The notes beneath the pieces are model-generated. The model saw only the letters and a program-made list of their open reading frames with translations. It did not search any database and had not been told where the DNA came from. The translations under genes and the position numbers were made by a program. DNA of 6,076 nucleotides, taken from a bacterium. GTDB lineage: Bacteria > Pseudomonadota > Gammaproteobacteria > Burkholderiales > Thiobacteraceae. Shown here one piece after another: positions 1-6,076 of the stretch. The DNA is taken from NCBI GenBank assembly GCA_027438535.1, contig DAIAMA010000087.1, positions 1 to 6,076 of the forward strand. Direction: 5' to 3'. Every line of letters starts with the position of its first letter. Position 1 is the stretch's first letter.

Positions 1-2760
1 GGCCTTGGAAATTTTCACACGCAGATCGAACCACGCCGCCTGGCCGGTAACCGGGTCGGAGTTGGTGATGCGGCGTTCGCCTTGCTTCTCGGGCAACAAT
101 TCCGAGATGAGATGGTTCAACAAGAAGCCCTTCGTTGCTTCCGGCGCATCCGGCTGCAGACCCCAAGCACCCGCTTGTTTTCCGATACCGTTCCAGGTCC
201 ATACCGTGTCCTCTTGGCAGCCTTCCATGGTTTTCAACTGGCCGCGCAGCTTGCCGTTATGCGATTCGACCCATACCCAATCGTCGTCCTTGAGCCCCAG
301 GCTAGCCGCTTTGGCGCGATTCATATAAAGATAATTCTGCGACAGAATCTGGCGCAGCCAGACATTTTGCGAATCCCATGAGTGATACATGAACATGGGG
401 CGCTGGGTAAGCGCAAAGAATGGATATTCCCCATCATCCACGCGCTGCTGCTCAAGCGGTTCGTACCACATGGGCAGGGGATCGAAATATTTGGCCAGCC
501 GCTCCCGATCCGCCGGATCTTTGGGCTGTGGTCCATCATAAAGGCCCTGTCCGGCGAGGCGAAATTTTTGCAAGGGCTCGGAGTACAGTTGCATGATGAT
601 GGGCTCGGATTTACCGATGAAGCCGACATCCGCCGCCACATCCAGATACGCTTTGTTGGCGAAGCGGTTGTACTTCATGTGCTCCGGCCAATGGTGGGCG
701 AAGAACGATTCGTTCTCGATATATTTTTCCCACTGTTTCGGATTCGGTTCGCCTCTTAACGACTTCTCGCCATTTTTGCCACGCCAGCCCGACAGGAAAC
801 CAATTCCTGGCGCCCGCTCATAATTCACGATAAAGTCAGGGTAGTTCTTGAATTTAGGGGTGCCGTCAGCATTGGTGAATGCCGGGAACTTAAGCCGCGA
901 GGCCAAATCCACCATCACCTCTTGCCAAGGGCGCACATCGCGATCCAGCGCGACGATCGGATGCCGGATCGCATCCGCCGCCGCATCCGGCTCCGAGATC
1001 GGGCGGTCGAGCAGCGAAATGCAATCGTGGCGCTCGAGATAAGTGCTATCGGGCAGCACCAAATCGGCGAAGTTCACCGTCTCCGAATGGAATGCATCCA
1101 CCATCACCAGGAACGGAATTTTATATTGCCCCGGCTCTTCGGGGTCTTCCTGAACCAGCATCTCCTGCACGCTTTGGGTGTTCATCGACGAATTCCATGC
1201 CATGTTCGACATGAACAAAATCAGCGTGTCGATGGCATAGGGATCGTGGTTAGTGGCATTGGTAATCACCATGTGCATCAGGCCATGCGAGGCCAGAGGC
1301 GACTCCCAGGAATACGCTTTGTCGATGCGCAGTGGATTACCCTCGCCATCAACCACCAAATCTTCCGGCCGGGTGGGAAAACCCAAGGGCGGACGCCCCA
1401 GCGGCGTGTTCGGGGCATAGATCAAATCAAGGTTGTTTTCGGGCAATTGATGCGGCGGCACCGGCTTCGGATAGGGCGCGCGCGCGCGGAAATTACCGGG
1501 GCCGTCAAGCGCTCCCAACAACATTTGTATCATGTGAATCGCGCGGCAAGAATGAAAGCCATTGGAGTGCGCCGCGATGCCGCGCATGGCGTACATACTG
1601 ACCGGACGGCCGATGACTTTATCGTGCTTGCGGCCCCAGGAATCGGTCCACTCGATATCCAGTTCGACGGTTTCTTTGAACGCGACATGCGCCATTTCCA
1701 GCGCGATGCGTTCTATGGTCTCGGCGGCCACGCCGCATTCTTGCGCCACATTCTCCGGCGCATAACGTTCGTCCAAATACCGTTCGGCCAGCAACTGCAT
1801 CGAGGTTTTCACCGGCCGCCCATCGGGCGCGACGAATTCGCCGAACACCGCCGGGGCGATGTCCTTGCCCAGGCCGTTTACATAAGCTTGTTTTTCCAGA
1901 TCCCACACCAGCGGGTTACCCGCCTCGTCGCGCAGAAACAAACCATCGCCGATCTTGCCTGGAGTGTTCACCACCAGCCACGGCGCATTGGTGTAGCGCA
2001 CCAAAAAATCCCAGTCGAACAATTCGCGCGAGAGCAGCACATGCACGATGGAGAGCGCGAGCAAACCGTCCATGCCGGGTTTGATCGGCACCCATTCGTC
2101 GGCGATCGCGGAGTAGCCGGTACGCACCGGATTCACCGAAACGAACTTGCCGCCGTGGCGCTTGAGTTTTTCCAGGCCGATTTTGATCGGATTGGAGGAA
2201 TGATCTTCGGCCACACCCCACAAAATAAAATACTTGGCGTAGTCCCAATCCGGCGCGCCGAATTCCCAGAACGAAAAGCCCACCGAATACAGCCCCGCCA
2301 CCGCCATATTCACCGAGCAGAAGCCGCCGTGCGCCGCCCAATTCGGCGTGCCGAATTGCTGCGCCCACAATCCAGTGAGCGCTTGCATCTGATCGCGACC
2401 GGTAAAGAAGGCGAGCTTGGAAGGATCGGTGGAGCGAATCAGATCGAGCCGGTCGGTCAGAATATCCAGCGCCTGCGACCACTCGATCTCGACGAATTCG
2501 CCGGCACCGCGCGCGGTACCGGGCTTGCGCATCAGGGGTTTGGAGAGTTTGGCGCGCGAATACTGCTTCATGATGCCGGCCGAACCCTTGGCGCACAACA
2601 CGCCCTGGTTGGTCGGGTGGTTGCGGTTACCTTGAATGAAGCGCACTTTGCCCTCTTCCAGCGTAACCTTGATCCCGCAGCGGCAAGCGCACATATAGCA
2701 AGTGGTGAACTTCACCTCTTGCCGGTCGTGGTTCTCGGTTTTAATGATTGCTGCGCTCAT
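1..2760 (-). CDS. soeA: Sulfite dehydrogenase (quinone) molybdopterin subunit SoeA, C-terminus cut by window edge
   Basis: Catalytic subunit of the SoeABC complex, which oxidises sulfite to sulfate in the cytoplasm and passes electrons through an iron-sulfur subunit (SoeB) and a membrane anchor (SoeC) to quinone. Reading the minus strand from the ATG at 2758-2760 gives 920 codons without a stop up to base 1. The N-terminus carries a 4Fe-4S motif: C21, C24, C28 and C56 (CYMCACRCG, then VLCAKG). There is no twin-arginine signal, which fits a cytoplasmic enzyme. C148 in GGFCSVNM is the probable molybdenum ligand. Other family stretches are FFTGRDQ (118-124), VNPVRTGYSAIADEW and ADLVLPDSTYLERHD (565-579). 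The C-terminal dinucleotide-binding domain begins near residue 775. SoeA proteins are about 950-970 residues, so few are missing. AAGG lies 4-5 bases before the start. The SoeA assignment comes from recalled resemblance; a related polysulfide or thiosulfate reductase-type enzyme is the alternative. Confidence 0.8.
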   Translation of the reverse strand, partial: MSAAIIKTENHDRQEVKFTTCYMCACRCGIKVTLEEGKVRFIQGNRNHPTNQGVLCAKGSAGIMKQYSRAKLSKPLMRKPGTARGAGEFVEIEWSQALDILTDRLDLIRSTDPSKLAFFTGRDQMQALTGLWAQQFGTPNWAAHGGFCSVNMAVAGLYSVGFSFWEFGAPDWDYAKYFILWGVAEDHSSNPIKIGLEKLKRHGGKFVSVNPVRTGYSAIADEWVPIKPGMDGLLALSIVHVLLSRELFDWDFLVRYTNAPWLVVNTPGKIGDGLFLRDEAGNPLVWDLEKQAYVNGLGKDIAPAVFGEFVAPDGRPVKTSMQLLAERYLDERYAPENVAQECGVAAETIERIALEMAHVAFKETVELDIEWTDSWGRKHDKVIGRPVSMYAMRGIAAHSNGFHSCRAIHMIQMLLGALDGPGNFRARAPYPKPVPPHQLPENNLDLIYAPNTPLGRPPLGFPTRPEDLVVDGEGNPLRIDKAYSWESPLASHGLMHMVITNATNHDPYAIDTLILFMSNMAWNSSMNTQSVQEMLVQEDPEEPGQYKIPFLVMVDAFHSETVNFADLVLPDSTYLERHDCISLLDRPISEPDAAADAIRHPIVALDRDVRPWQEVMVDLASRLKFPAFTNADGTPKFKNYPDFIVNYERAPGIGFLSGWRGKNGEKSLRGEPNPKQWEKYIENESFFAHHWPEHMKYNRFANKAYLDVAADVGFIGKSEPIIMQLYSEPLQKFRLAGQGLYDGPQPKDPADRERLAKYFDPLPMWYEPLEQQRVDDGEYPFFALTQRPMFMYHSWDSQNVWLRQILSQNYLYMNRAKAASLGLKDDDWVWVESHNGKLRGQLKTMEGCQEDTVWTWNGIGKQAGAWGLQPDAPEATKGFLLNHLISELLPEKQGERRITNSDPVTGQAAWFDLRVKISKA

Positions 2761-2826
2761 AGCCTTATACAGAATAGACGCTCTGCTCCATGCGATCAGT
2801 ACGTTAATACATCTTAAATTTCTAAT

Positions 2827-2854
2827 ATTATGCGGCGAAAATAAAAGCGGCTAA
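2827..2854 (-). promoter_or_regulatory. Weak candidate promoter for soeA
   Basis: On the minus strand, CATAAT (complement of 2827-2832) matches the -10 consensus at five of six bases. A poor -35 candidate, TTAGCC (complement of 2849-2854), lies 16 bases upstream and matches three of six. The placement would give a leader of about 60 bases before the soeA ATG. Several other -10-like hexamers occur in this AT-rich tract (for example TATTAA), so the exact site is uncertain. An activator or an alternative sigma factor could compensate for the weak -35. Confidence 0.25.
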
Positions 2855-2863
2855 GCGCTTTTA
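2842..2863. repeat. 8-bp palindrome (inverted repeat) in the soeA leader region
   Basis: TAAAAGCG (2842-2849) and CGCTTTTA (2856-2863) are perfect reverse complements around the 6-base loop GCTAAG. The element lies about 80-100 bases upstream of the soeA start, overlapping the likely promoter. It could be an operator for a dimeric regulator or a weak bidirectional terminator, since T-rich sequence follows it on both strands. The stem has only three G-C pairs, so it is weak as a terminator. Confidence 0.4.
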
Positions 2864-3018
2864 ATATTTTACCGCCCTAAAATCCAGCCGAATTTCGCTC
2901 CGGCGCGATGAGAGGCGGGGATTTTCCAGAAAAAACCCTTATCCGGCAAGGCAGTAATTTTAATCAGGCAATAAGCTTGACTAATTCACTCCCCTATAGC
3001 CATCCGCGCTCGTGTTGC

Positions 3019-3047
3019 TTTCGAACCAGCAGCCCAAGCACTATAAT
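3019..3047 (+). promoter_or_regulatory. Promoter of tRNA-Thr
   Basis: A perfect -10 hexamer TATAAT (3042-3047) sits 11 bases before the mature tRNA 5' end. With a 17-base spacer the -35 would be TTTCGA (3019-3024), which matches only three of six consensus bases. A closer hexamer, TTGCTT (3015-3020), is spaced 21 bases away, which is too far. The bases after the -10 (GCGCACCTC) are GC-rich, as is typical of stable-RNA promoters under stringent control. The -10 is convincing and the -35 is not. Confidence 0.6.
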
Positions 3048-3058
3048 GCGCACCTCGT

Positions 3059-3131
3059 GCCGGCATAGCTCAGATGGTAGAGCAGCTGATTTGTAATCAG
3101 AAGGTCGTGGGTTCGATTCCTACTGTCGGCA
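3059..3131 (+). tRNA. tRNA-Thr, anticodon TGT
   Basis: Full cloverleaf of 73 bases. The acceptor stem is GCCGGCA (3059-3065) with TGTCGGC (3124-3130), containing one G-U pair. The D arm is GCTC/GAGC. The anticodon loop TTTGTAA (3090-3096) has anticodon TGT at 3092-3094, reading ACA threonine codons. The T arm is GTGGG TTCGATT CCTAC, with one G-U pair. The discriminator base is A3131. The CCA tail is not encoded: the next bases are CCG, so CCA must be added or repaired enzymatically. The top pair of the anticodon stem (G3085-A3101) is a mismatch. The body closely resembles proteobacterial tRNA-Thr(TGT). It appears to be a single-gene unit with its own promoter and ends about 30 bp from the convergent ppx stop. 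Confidence 0.96.
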
Positions 3132-3160
3132 CCGCCGCACCCCATATAAAGCGCTCGCTC

Positions 3161-4648
3161 CTAACGAAACGCTACTTCCAGCACGCCGCCCACCGCTTTC
3201 CATTGCCGCACCTCTTCTTCCAGCAAGGTTTCGGTGAGCGGGCTATCGGCGAGCCATTGCGGCGCGAGGTTCAGTCGCACGGTGCTTTGCTCGCGCTCAT
3301 AACGAATCGCGGCGTGATCCGTCTCGCGCCGGTTACGGCATAGCAGCACCGCCAAACGCAGAATCGCGATCAACTCCCAATCCTCGCTGCCCAATTTCTG
3401 CTCGCGCGTCGCTTTCGCCAGGTTGCCGCGATGCGCGCGCACCAGCATCGACAAACGCGCCTGGTCTATTTTGGAAAAACCGGGCATGTCGGCATTGGCG
3501 AGGATATAGGCGGAATGTTTGTGGTAACTCGCGTGCGCGATGGTAATCCCCACTTCGTGCAAGCGCGCGGCCCAGCTTAGCAAACGCCGCACCGCTTCAT
3601 GGTCGTGCGCGATTTGCTTGCCGGCTTGATCGAATAAGGTCAGCGCCAGAGACTCCACGCGTGCCGCCTGTTGGGTATCCACGTGATAGCGGCTCATGAA
3701 TTGCGCCACGGTAGCGTCGCGCTGGTCGTGATGATGAAACCGGCCCCATAAATCATGTAGTACGCCTTCCCGTAACGCACTGGCGGCGACCGTCATGTGC
3801 TCGATATCGAGCTCGGAGAATAGTCCGGCCATAACGGCGAAACCGCCCGGCAATACGGGCACGCGATCTGCGGACAGGCCCGGCAAAGCCAGCGCTTTCA
3901 CGTCGCTCGCCTTAATCAAGAATGCGCGCAGCTTTTCCAATCCGGTGGCGGTGATGCCGCCGGCGCTCCAGTGGTTTTGCTCTAGGATATCCGCCAGCGC
4001 GCGCGCCGTGCCGGAGGAGCCCACCGCCTCATCCCAGTTGCCGGCGCCAAACCGCGCGGCAATCGCTTGCACTTCGGCGCGCGCCGCGAGCTCGGCTTGT
4101 TGCAGGGCGCTCTTGCCGATTTTTCCGTCGGGGAAAAAACGTTGGCTGAAACCCACGCACCCCATGTACAGGCTTTCCGTCTCGCGCGGATCGAAGCCCT
4201 GGCCGATGATGCACTCGGTGGAGCCGCCGCCGATATCCACCACCAGACGCCGCGCCGCGGAAACCGGCAAATCGTGCGATACGCCCAGATAAATCAGGCG
4301 CGCTTCTTCGCGCCCGGCGATGATGTCGATCGGGAAACCGAGCGCGGCTTCGGCCGCCTTGAGAAAAGACGCCGCGTTTTTCGCCACGCGGAAAGTATTG
4401 GTGCCGACGGCGCGCACCGCGGCCGGCGGCAGACCGCGCAGACGCTCGTTGAAGCGCTTTAAACACGCCAGCGCCCGCTCCTGGGCGGCGGCATCGAGTT
4501 GTTTATCCGCGCCCAATCCTGCGGCAAGGCGTACCGTTTCCTTGAGGGAATCGAGGGGATAGAGTTGATCGTCGACAATGCGCGCGACCTGTAGCCGAAA
4601 ACTATTCGAGCCCAGGTCGACCGCGGCTATCGTGGAATATTCCTGCAC
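3161..4648 (-). CDS. ppx: Exopolyphosphatase Ppx (Ppx/GppA family)
   Basis: Cytoplasmic enzyme that removes terminal phosphate from inorganic polyphosphate; family members can also hydrolyse pppGpp. The 495-residue product is close to the usual length of about 500. The actin-like ATPase fold appears as VDLGSNSFRL (10-19, phosphate loop 1), GTNTFR (82-87), GREEARL (112-118, with the probable catalytic glutamate at 114/115), VVDIGGGSTE (136-145, phosphate loop 2) and GSSGTARA (210-217). The C-terminal half has an HD-like helical region (ARLHEVG at 361-367, then HASYHKHSAY). The start is GTG (complement of 4646-4648), with GAGAG six bases upstream. An ATG at 4651-4653 is in another frame and stops after eight codons. 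The gene begins 14 bp after the phoU stop, so the two are probably co-transcribed. GppA is the alternative, but the length and phoU linkage favour Ppx. Codons 44-130 recur inverted at the right end of the window. Confidence 0.93.
   Translation of the reverse strand: MQEYSTIAAVDLGSNSFRLQVARIVDDQLYPLDSLKETVRLAAGLGADKQLDAAAQERALACLKRFNERLRGLPPAAVRAVGTNTFRVAKNAASFLKAAEAALGFPIDIIAGREEARLIYLGVSHDLPVSAARRLVVDIGGGSTECIIGQGFDPRETESLYMGCVGFSQRFFPDGKIGKSALQQAELAARAEVQAIAARFGAGNWDEAVGSSGTARALADILEQNHWSAGGITATGLEKLRAFLIKASDVKALALPGLSADRVPVLPGGFAVMAGLFSELDIEHMTVAASALREGVLHDLWGRFHHHDQRDATVAQFMSRYHVDTQQAARVESLALTLFDQAGKQIAHDHEAVRRLLSWAARLHEVGITIAHASYHKHSAYILANADMPGFSKIDQARLSMLVRAHRGNLAKATREQKLGSEDWELIAILRLAVLLCRNRRETDHAAIRYEREQSTVRLNLAPQWLADSPLTETLLEEEVRQWKAVGGVLEVAFR
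4258..4519. repeat. Left arm of long inverted repeat, inside ppx
   Basis: These 262 bases, ppx codons 44 to the first base of 131, are the reverse complement of 5815-6076, with 261 of 262 positions identical. Paired coordinates always sum to 10334. The only difference is T4280 opposite G6054. This arm is the authentic copy, because it lies within an intact ppx frame with continuous family similarity on both sides. Confidence 0.97.
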
Positions 4649-4662
4649 AGCATGCTCTCGGG

Positions 4663-5364
4663 CTACTGCGATACTTCTCTTTCCATTTCTTCCACGCTGG
4701 TATGGCGCACGTCCTTGCCTTTGACCATATATACCACGTATTCGGACATATTCTTGGCGTGGTCGCCGATGCGCTCGATGGCTTTCGCGGCGAAAATGAT
4801 TTCGATAAACATGGAAATGGTGCGCGGGTCTTCCATCATATAAGTCACCAGATGGCGCAGCACCATGCGGTATTCTTCGTCCACCGATTCGTCGAGGCGC
4901 GCGATTTGGGTGGCATTGCTCACTTCCAGCCGCGCGAAGCCGTCCAGCGCCTTGCGCAGCATATCCAGCACGATGGTGGTCATGTGCTTGATTTCGGTGA
5001 AGCGCGGCGACACGATGCGGTCGGTTTCATAGATCAGCTTCGCCATGCGCGCGACCTTGGACGCCTCGTCGCCGATGCGCTCCAGATCGGTGATGGTTTT
5101 AATCACCGTCAACAGCATGCGCAAATCGCTCGCGGTCGGCTGGCGGCGCGCGATGATCATGCTGCACTCTTCGTCTAGCCCGACTTCCAGGGCATTCACC
5201 CGATGATCATTGGCCATCACGGTATTGGCCAGATCGACATTGCCCGAGGCCAGCGCTTCCACCGCGTTGATGATCTGTTCTTCCACCAAACCGCCCATTT
5301 GCAGCACGCGCGCGCGTACCGCCTCTAATTCCTGGTCGAACTGTTTTGAAGTGTGTTCTTGCAT
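4663..5364 (-). CDS. phoU: Phosphate signalling and transport regulator PhoU
   Basis: PhoU is a cytoplasmic, peripheral-membrane helical protein. In the family it couples the Pst phosphate transporter to the PhoR/PhoB two-component system and restrains phosphate uptake and polyphosphate build-up. The 233-residue product has the usual length and the expected two tandem three-helix repeats. Each repeat carries the metal-binding E/DxxxD-type signature: TDLERIGDEASKVA around 92-105 and AIERIGDHAKNMSE at 195-208. There is no signal peptide or membrane segment. The ATG (complement of 5362-5364) is preceded by GGAGAG at good spacing. It lies 72 bp after the rpiA stop and 14 bp before ppx, so phosphate sensing and polyphosphate degradation genes are paired. 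No pst or phoBR genes are visible in the window. Confidence 0.96.
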   Translation of the reverse strand: MQEHTSKQFDQELEAVRARVLQMGGLVEEQIINAVEALASGNVDLANTVMANDHRVNALEVGLDEECSMIIARRQPTASDLRMLLTVIKTITDLERIGDEASKVARMAKLIYETDRIVSPRFTEIKHMTTIVLDMLRKALDGFARLEVSNATQIARLDESVDEEYRMVLRHLVTYMMEDPRTISMFIEIIFAAKAIERIGDHAKNMSEYVVYMVKGKDVRHTSVEEMEREVSQ

Positions 5365-5436
5365 ATTGGCTCTCCAGCGTTCAACCCTAAACCGGTGAAC
5401 TGTATCCGTTGATTATGACCGTTCTATTGCACCCCG
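5365..5436. other. rpiA-phoU intergenic spacer
   Basis: This 72-bp gap holds the phoU ribosome binding site (GGAGAG on the minus strand, ending about six bases before the ATG). I see no terminator hairpin, so transcription from rpiA into phoU is likely. One stretch on the minus strand (complement of 5411-5421, CGGTCATAATC) resembles half of a Pho box, but no second half-site follows at the required spacing. Confidence 0.5.
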
Positions 5437-5814
5437 CTACCGCGCGCGCAATACCATCGTCCCATTCGGCGTGCCCATCAAGAACACATACGCCGCGCGG
5501 CGCGCGAATAAACCATTCGTCACCACGCCGGTAATCTGGTTGATCGCGGTTTCCAGCTCCACCGGGTTCATGATATCCAAGTTATGCACATCCAGGATGA
5601 CATTGCCGTTATCCGTGGTAAACCCCTCGCGCAGCTTGGGTTGGCCGCCCAGCCGCACCAGCTCGCGCGCGACGTAAGAACGCGCCATCGGGATCACTTC
5701 CACCGGCAGCGGAAATTTACCCAGCCGCCCTACCAGCTTACTCTCATCCGCGATGCACACGAATTTTTTGCTGCACGCCGCCACGATCTTCTCGCGCGTC
5801 AACGCCCCGCCGCC
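5437..5814 (-). CDS. rpiA: Ribose-5-phosphate isomerase A, 5'-truncated at a chimeric junction
   Basis: RpiA interconverts ribose-5-phosphate and ribulose-5-phosphate in the pentose phosphate pathway and, in autotrophs, the Calvin cycle. The 125 authentic codons start at GGGALTREK and include [27 protein letters not shown] and the C-terminal [10 protein letters not shown], all characteristic of RpiA. The family is about 220 residues long, so roughly the first 95 are absent. By alignment from memory with E. coli RpiA, the catalytic E103 is kept, while K94 and the aspartates D81 and D84 are lost. The open frame continues to an ATG at 5835, but the extra MFIRAQS is antisense ppx sequence and not RpiA. 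The fragment as shown would be inactive. In the real genome the gene is probably intact and truncated here only by the junction. The stop is TAG at 5437-5439, and phoU follows. Confidence 0.93.
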   Translation of the reverse strand, partial: GGGALTREKIVAACSKKFVCIADESKLVGRLGKFPLPVEVIPMARSYVARELVRLGGQPKLREGFTTDNGNVILDVHNLDIMNPVELETAINQITGVVTNGLFARRAAYVFLMGTPNGTMVLRAR

Positions 5815-6076
5815 GGATTGGGCGCGGATAAACAACTCGATGCCGCCGCCCAGGAGCGGGCGCTGGCGTGTTTAAAGCGCTTCAACGAGCGTCTGCGCGG
5901 TCTGCCGCCGGCCGCGGTGCGCGCCGTCGGCACCAATACTTTCCGCGTGGCGAAAAACGCGGCGTCTTTTCTCAAGGCGGCCGAAGCCGCGCTCGGTTTC
6001 CCGATCGACATCATCGCCGGGCGCGAAGAAGCGCGCCTGATTTATCTGGGCGTGTCGCACGATTTGCCGGTTTCCG
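5815..6076 (+). repeat. Right arm of long inverted repeat: inverted ppx fragment running off the window
   Basis: Read on the plus strand from 5815 this encodes Ppx residues 44-130 in an unbroken frame (starting GLGADKQLD, ending HDLPVS) and continues past the window end. It has no start codon or ribosome site of its own and joins directly to the cut rpiA. The one difference from the parent copy is G6054, giving GTG where the intact gene has GTA; both encode valine. It is best explained as a fold-back chimera at a contig end, or less likely as a real inverted partial duplication. It should not be annotated as a separate functional gene. Confidence 0.95.

Larger units (their letters stand above)
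2761..3058. other. Intergenic region between soeA and tRNA-Thr
   Basis: This 298-bp stretch separates the divergently transcribed soeA (minus) and tRNA-Thr (plus). I see no credible protein gene in it. The part nearer soeA (about 2800-2880) is clearly AT-rich compared with the coding DNA around it, as expected for a promoter region, and holds a palindrome at 2842-2863. The part nearer the tRNA holds the tRNA promoter. The middle (about 2881-3010) shows no recognisable hairpin, repeat or riboswitch. Short open frames here lack family features and are taken as chance. Confidence 0.7.

Noticed and set aside
922..2817. A 631-codon open frame on the plus strand opposite soeA
   Set aside because: It is fully antisense to a clearly recognisable gene, is rich in H, R and Q as expected from reading GC-biased codons backwards, and shows no family motif. 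It is a codon-bias shadow.
2977..3000. TTGACT and TATAGC as a second promoter upstream of the tRNA
   Set aside because: The spacer between them is only 12 bases, too short for a sigma-70 promoter, and TATAAT at 3042-3047 is better placed.
3074..3343. 89-codon plus-strand frame beginning MVEQLICNQKVVG
   Set aside because: Its start lies inside tRNA-Thr (the familiar translation of a tRNA body) and the rest is antisense to the end of ppx.
4067..4562. Overlapping plus-strand frames opposite ppx, and matching minus-strand frames at 5799-6060
   Set aside because: They look like a repeated protein pair but only reflect the inverted ppx segment read in its antisense frames.
4702..5178. 158-codon plus-strand frame opposite phoU
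   Set aside because: It is antisense to an intact, motif-bearing PhoU and has no ribosome binding site or family features of its own.
5411..5421. Possible Pho box upstream of phoU (minus-strand CGGTCATAATC)
   Set aside because: Only one half-site resembles the consensus. The sequence 11 bases on (AACGGAT) does not match the second half, so PhoB binding is not supported.
5815..6076. Mobile element or gene-conversion cassette at the right edge
   Set aside because: The segment is simply internal ppx coding sequence. There is no transposase or integrase, no terminal repeats and no target-site duplication, so a fold-back chimera explains it better.

Overview
The window looks like chromosomal DNA of a Gram-negative proteobacterium, most likely a betaproteobacterium with sulfur-oxidising ability. 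This rests on the protein families recognised (SoeA-type sulfite dehydrogenase, PhoU, Ppx, RpiA), the high-GC codon use, and the gene order rpiA-phoU-ppx. No database search was possible, so the taxonomic call is inference. The last 262 bases do not fit the rest and look like a fold-back chimera.

Left part (1-2760, minus strand): a large molybdopterin oxidoreductase, read open from its start at 2760 to the window edge (920 codons). It closely resembles SoeA, the catalytic subunit of the cytoplasmic membrane-bound sulfite:quinone oxidoreductase SoeABC. Its C-terminus and the expected soeB and soeC lie beyond base 1. Next comes a 298-bp gene-free stretch (2761-3058) with an AT-rich soeA leader, an 8-bp palindrome, and a tRNA promoter with a perfect TATAAT. 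A tRNA-Thr(TGT) follows at 3059-3131 on the plus strand.

Right part (3161-5814, minus strand): an apparent operon transcribed right to left in the order rpiA (5' end missing), phoU, ppx. PhoU is the phosphate-signalling and transport regulator and Ppx is the exopolyphosphatase that releases phosphate from polyphosphate. Their stop-to-start gap is 14 bp, so they are very probably co-transcribed. RpiA links the unit to pentose phosphate (or Calvin cycle) metabolism. The ppx 3' end faces the tRNA-Thr 3' end across about 30 bp.

Right edge (5815-6076): an inverted copy of ppx codons 44-130, matching 4258-4519 at 261 of 262 positions. It cuts rpiA exactly where the catalytic lysine should be. It is most simply an assembly or amplification fold-back at a contig end, though a real inverted duplication that destroys rpiA cannot be excluded from sequence alone. 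This is the most unusual signal in the window. I see no new biological system, CRISPR array, insertion sequence or prophage.
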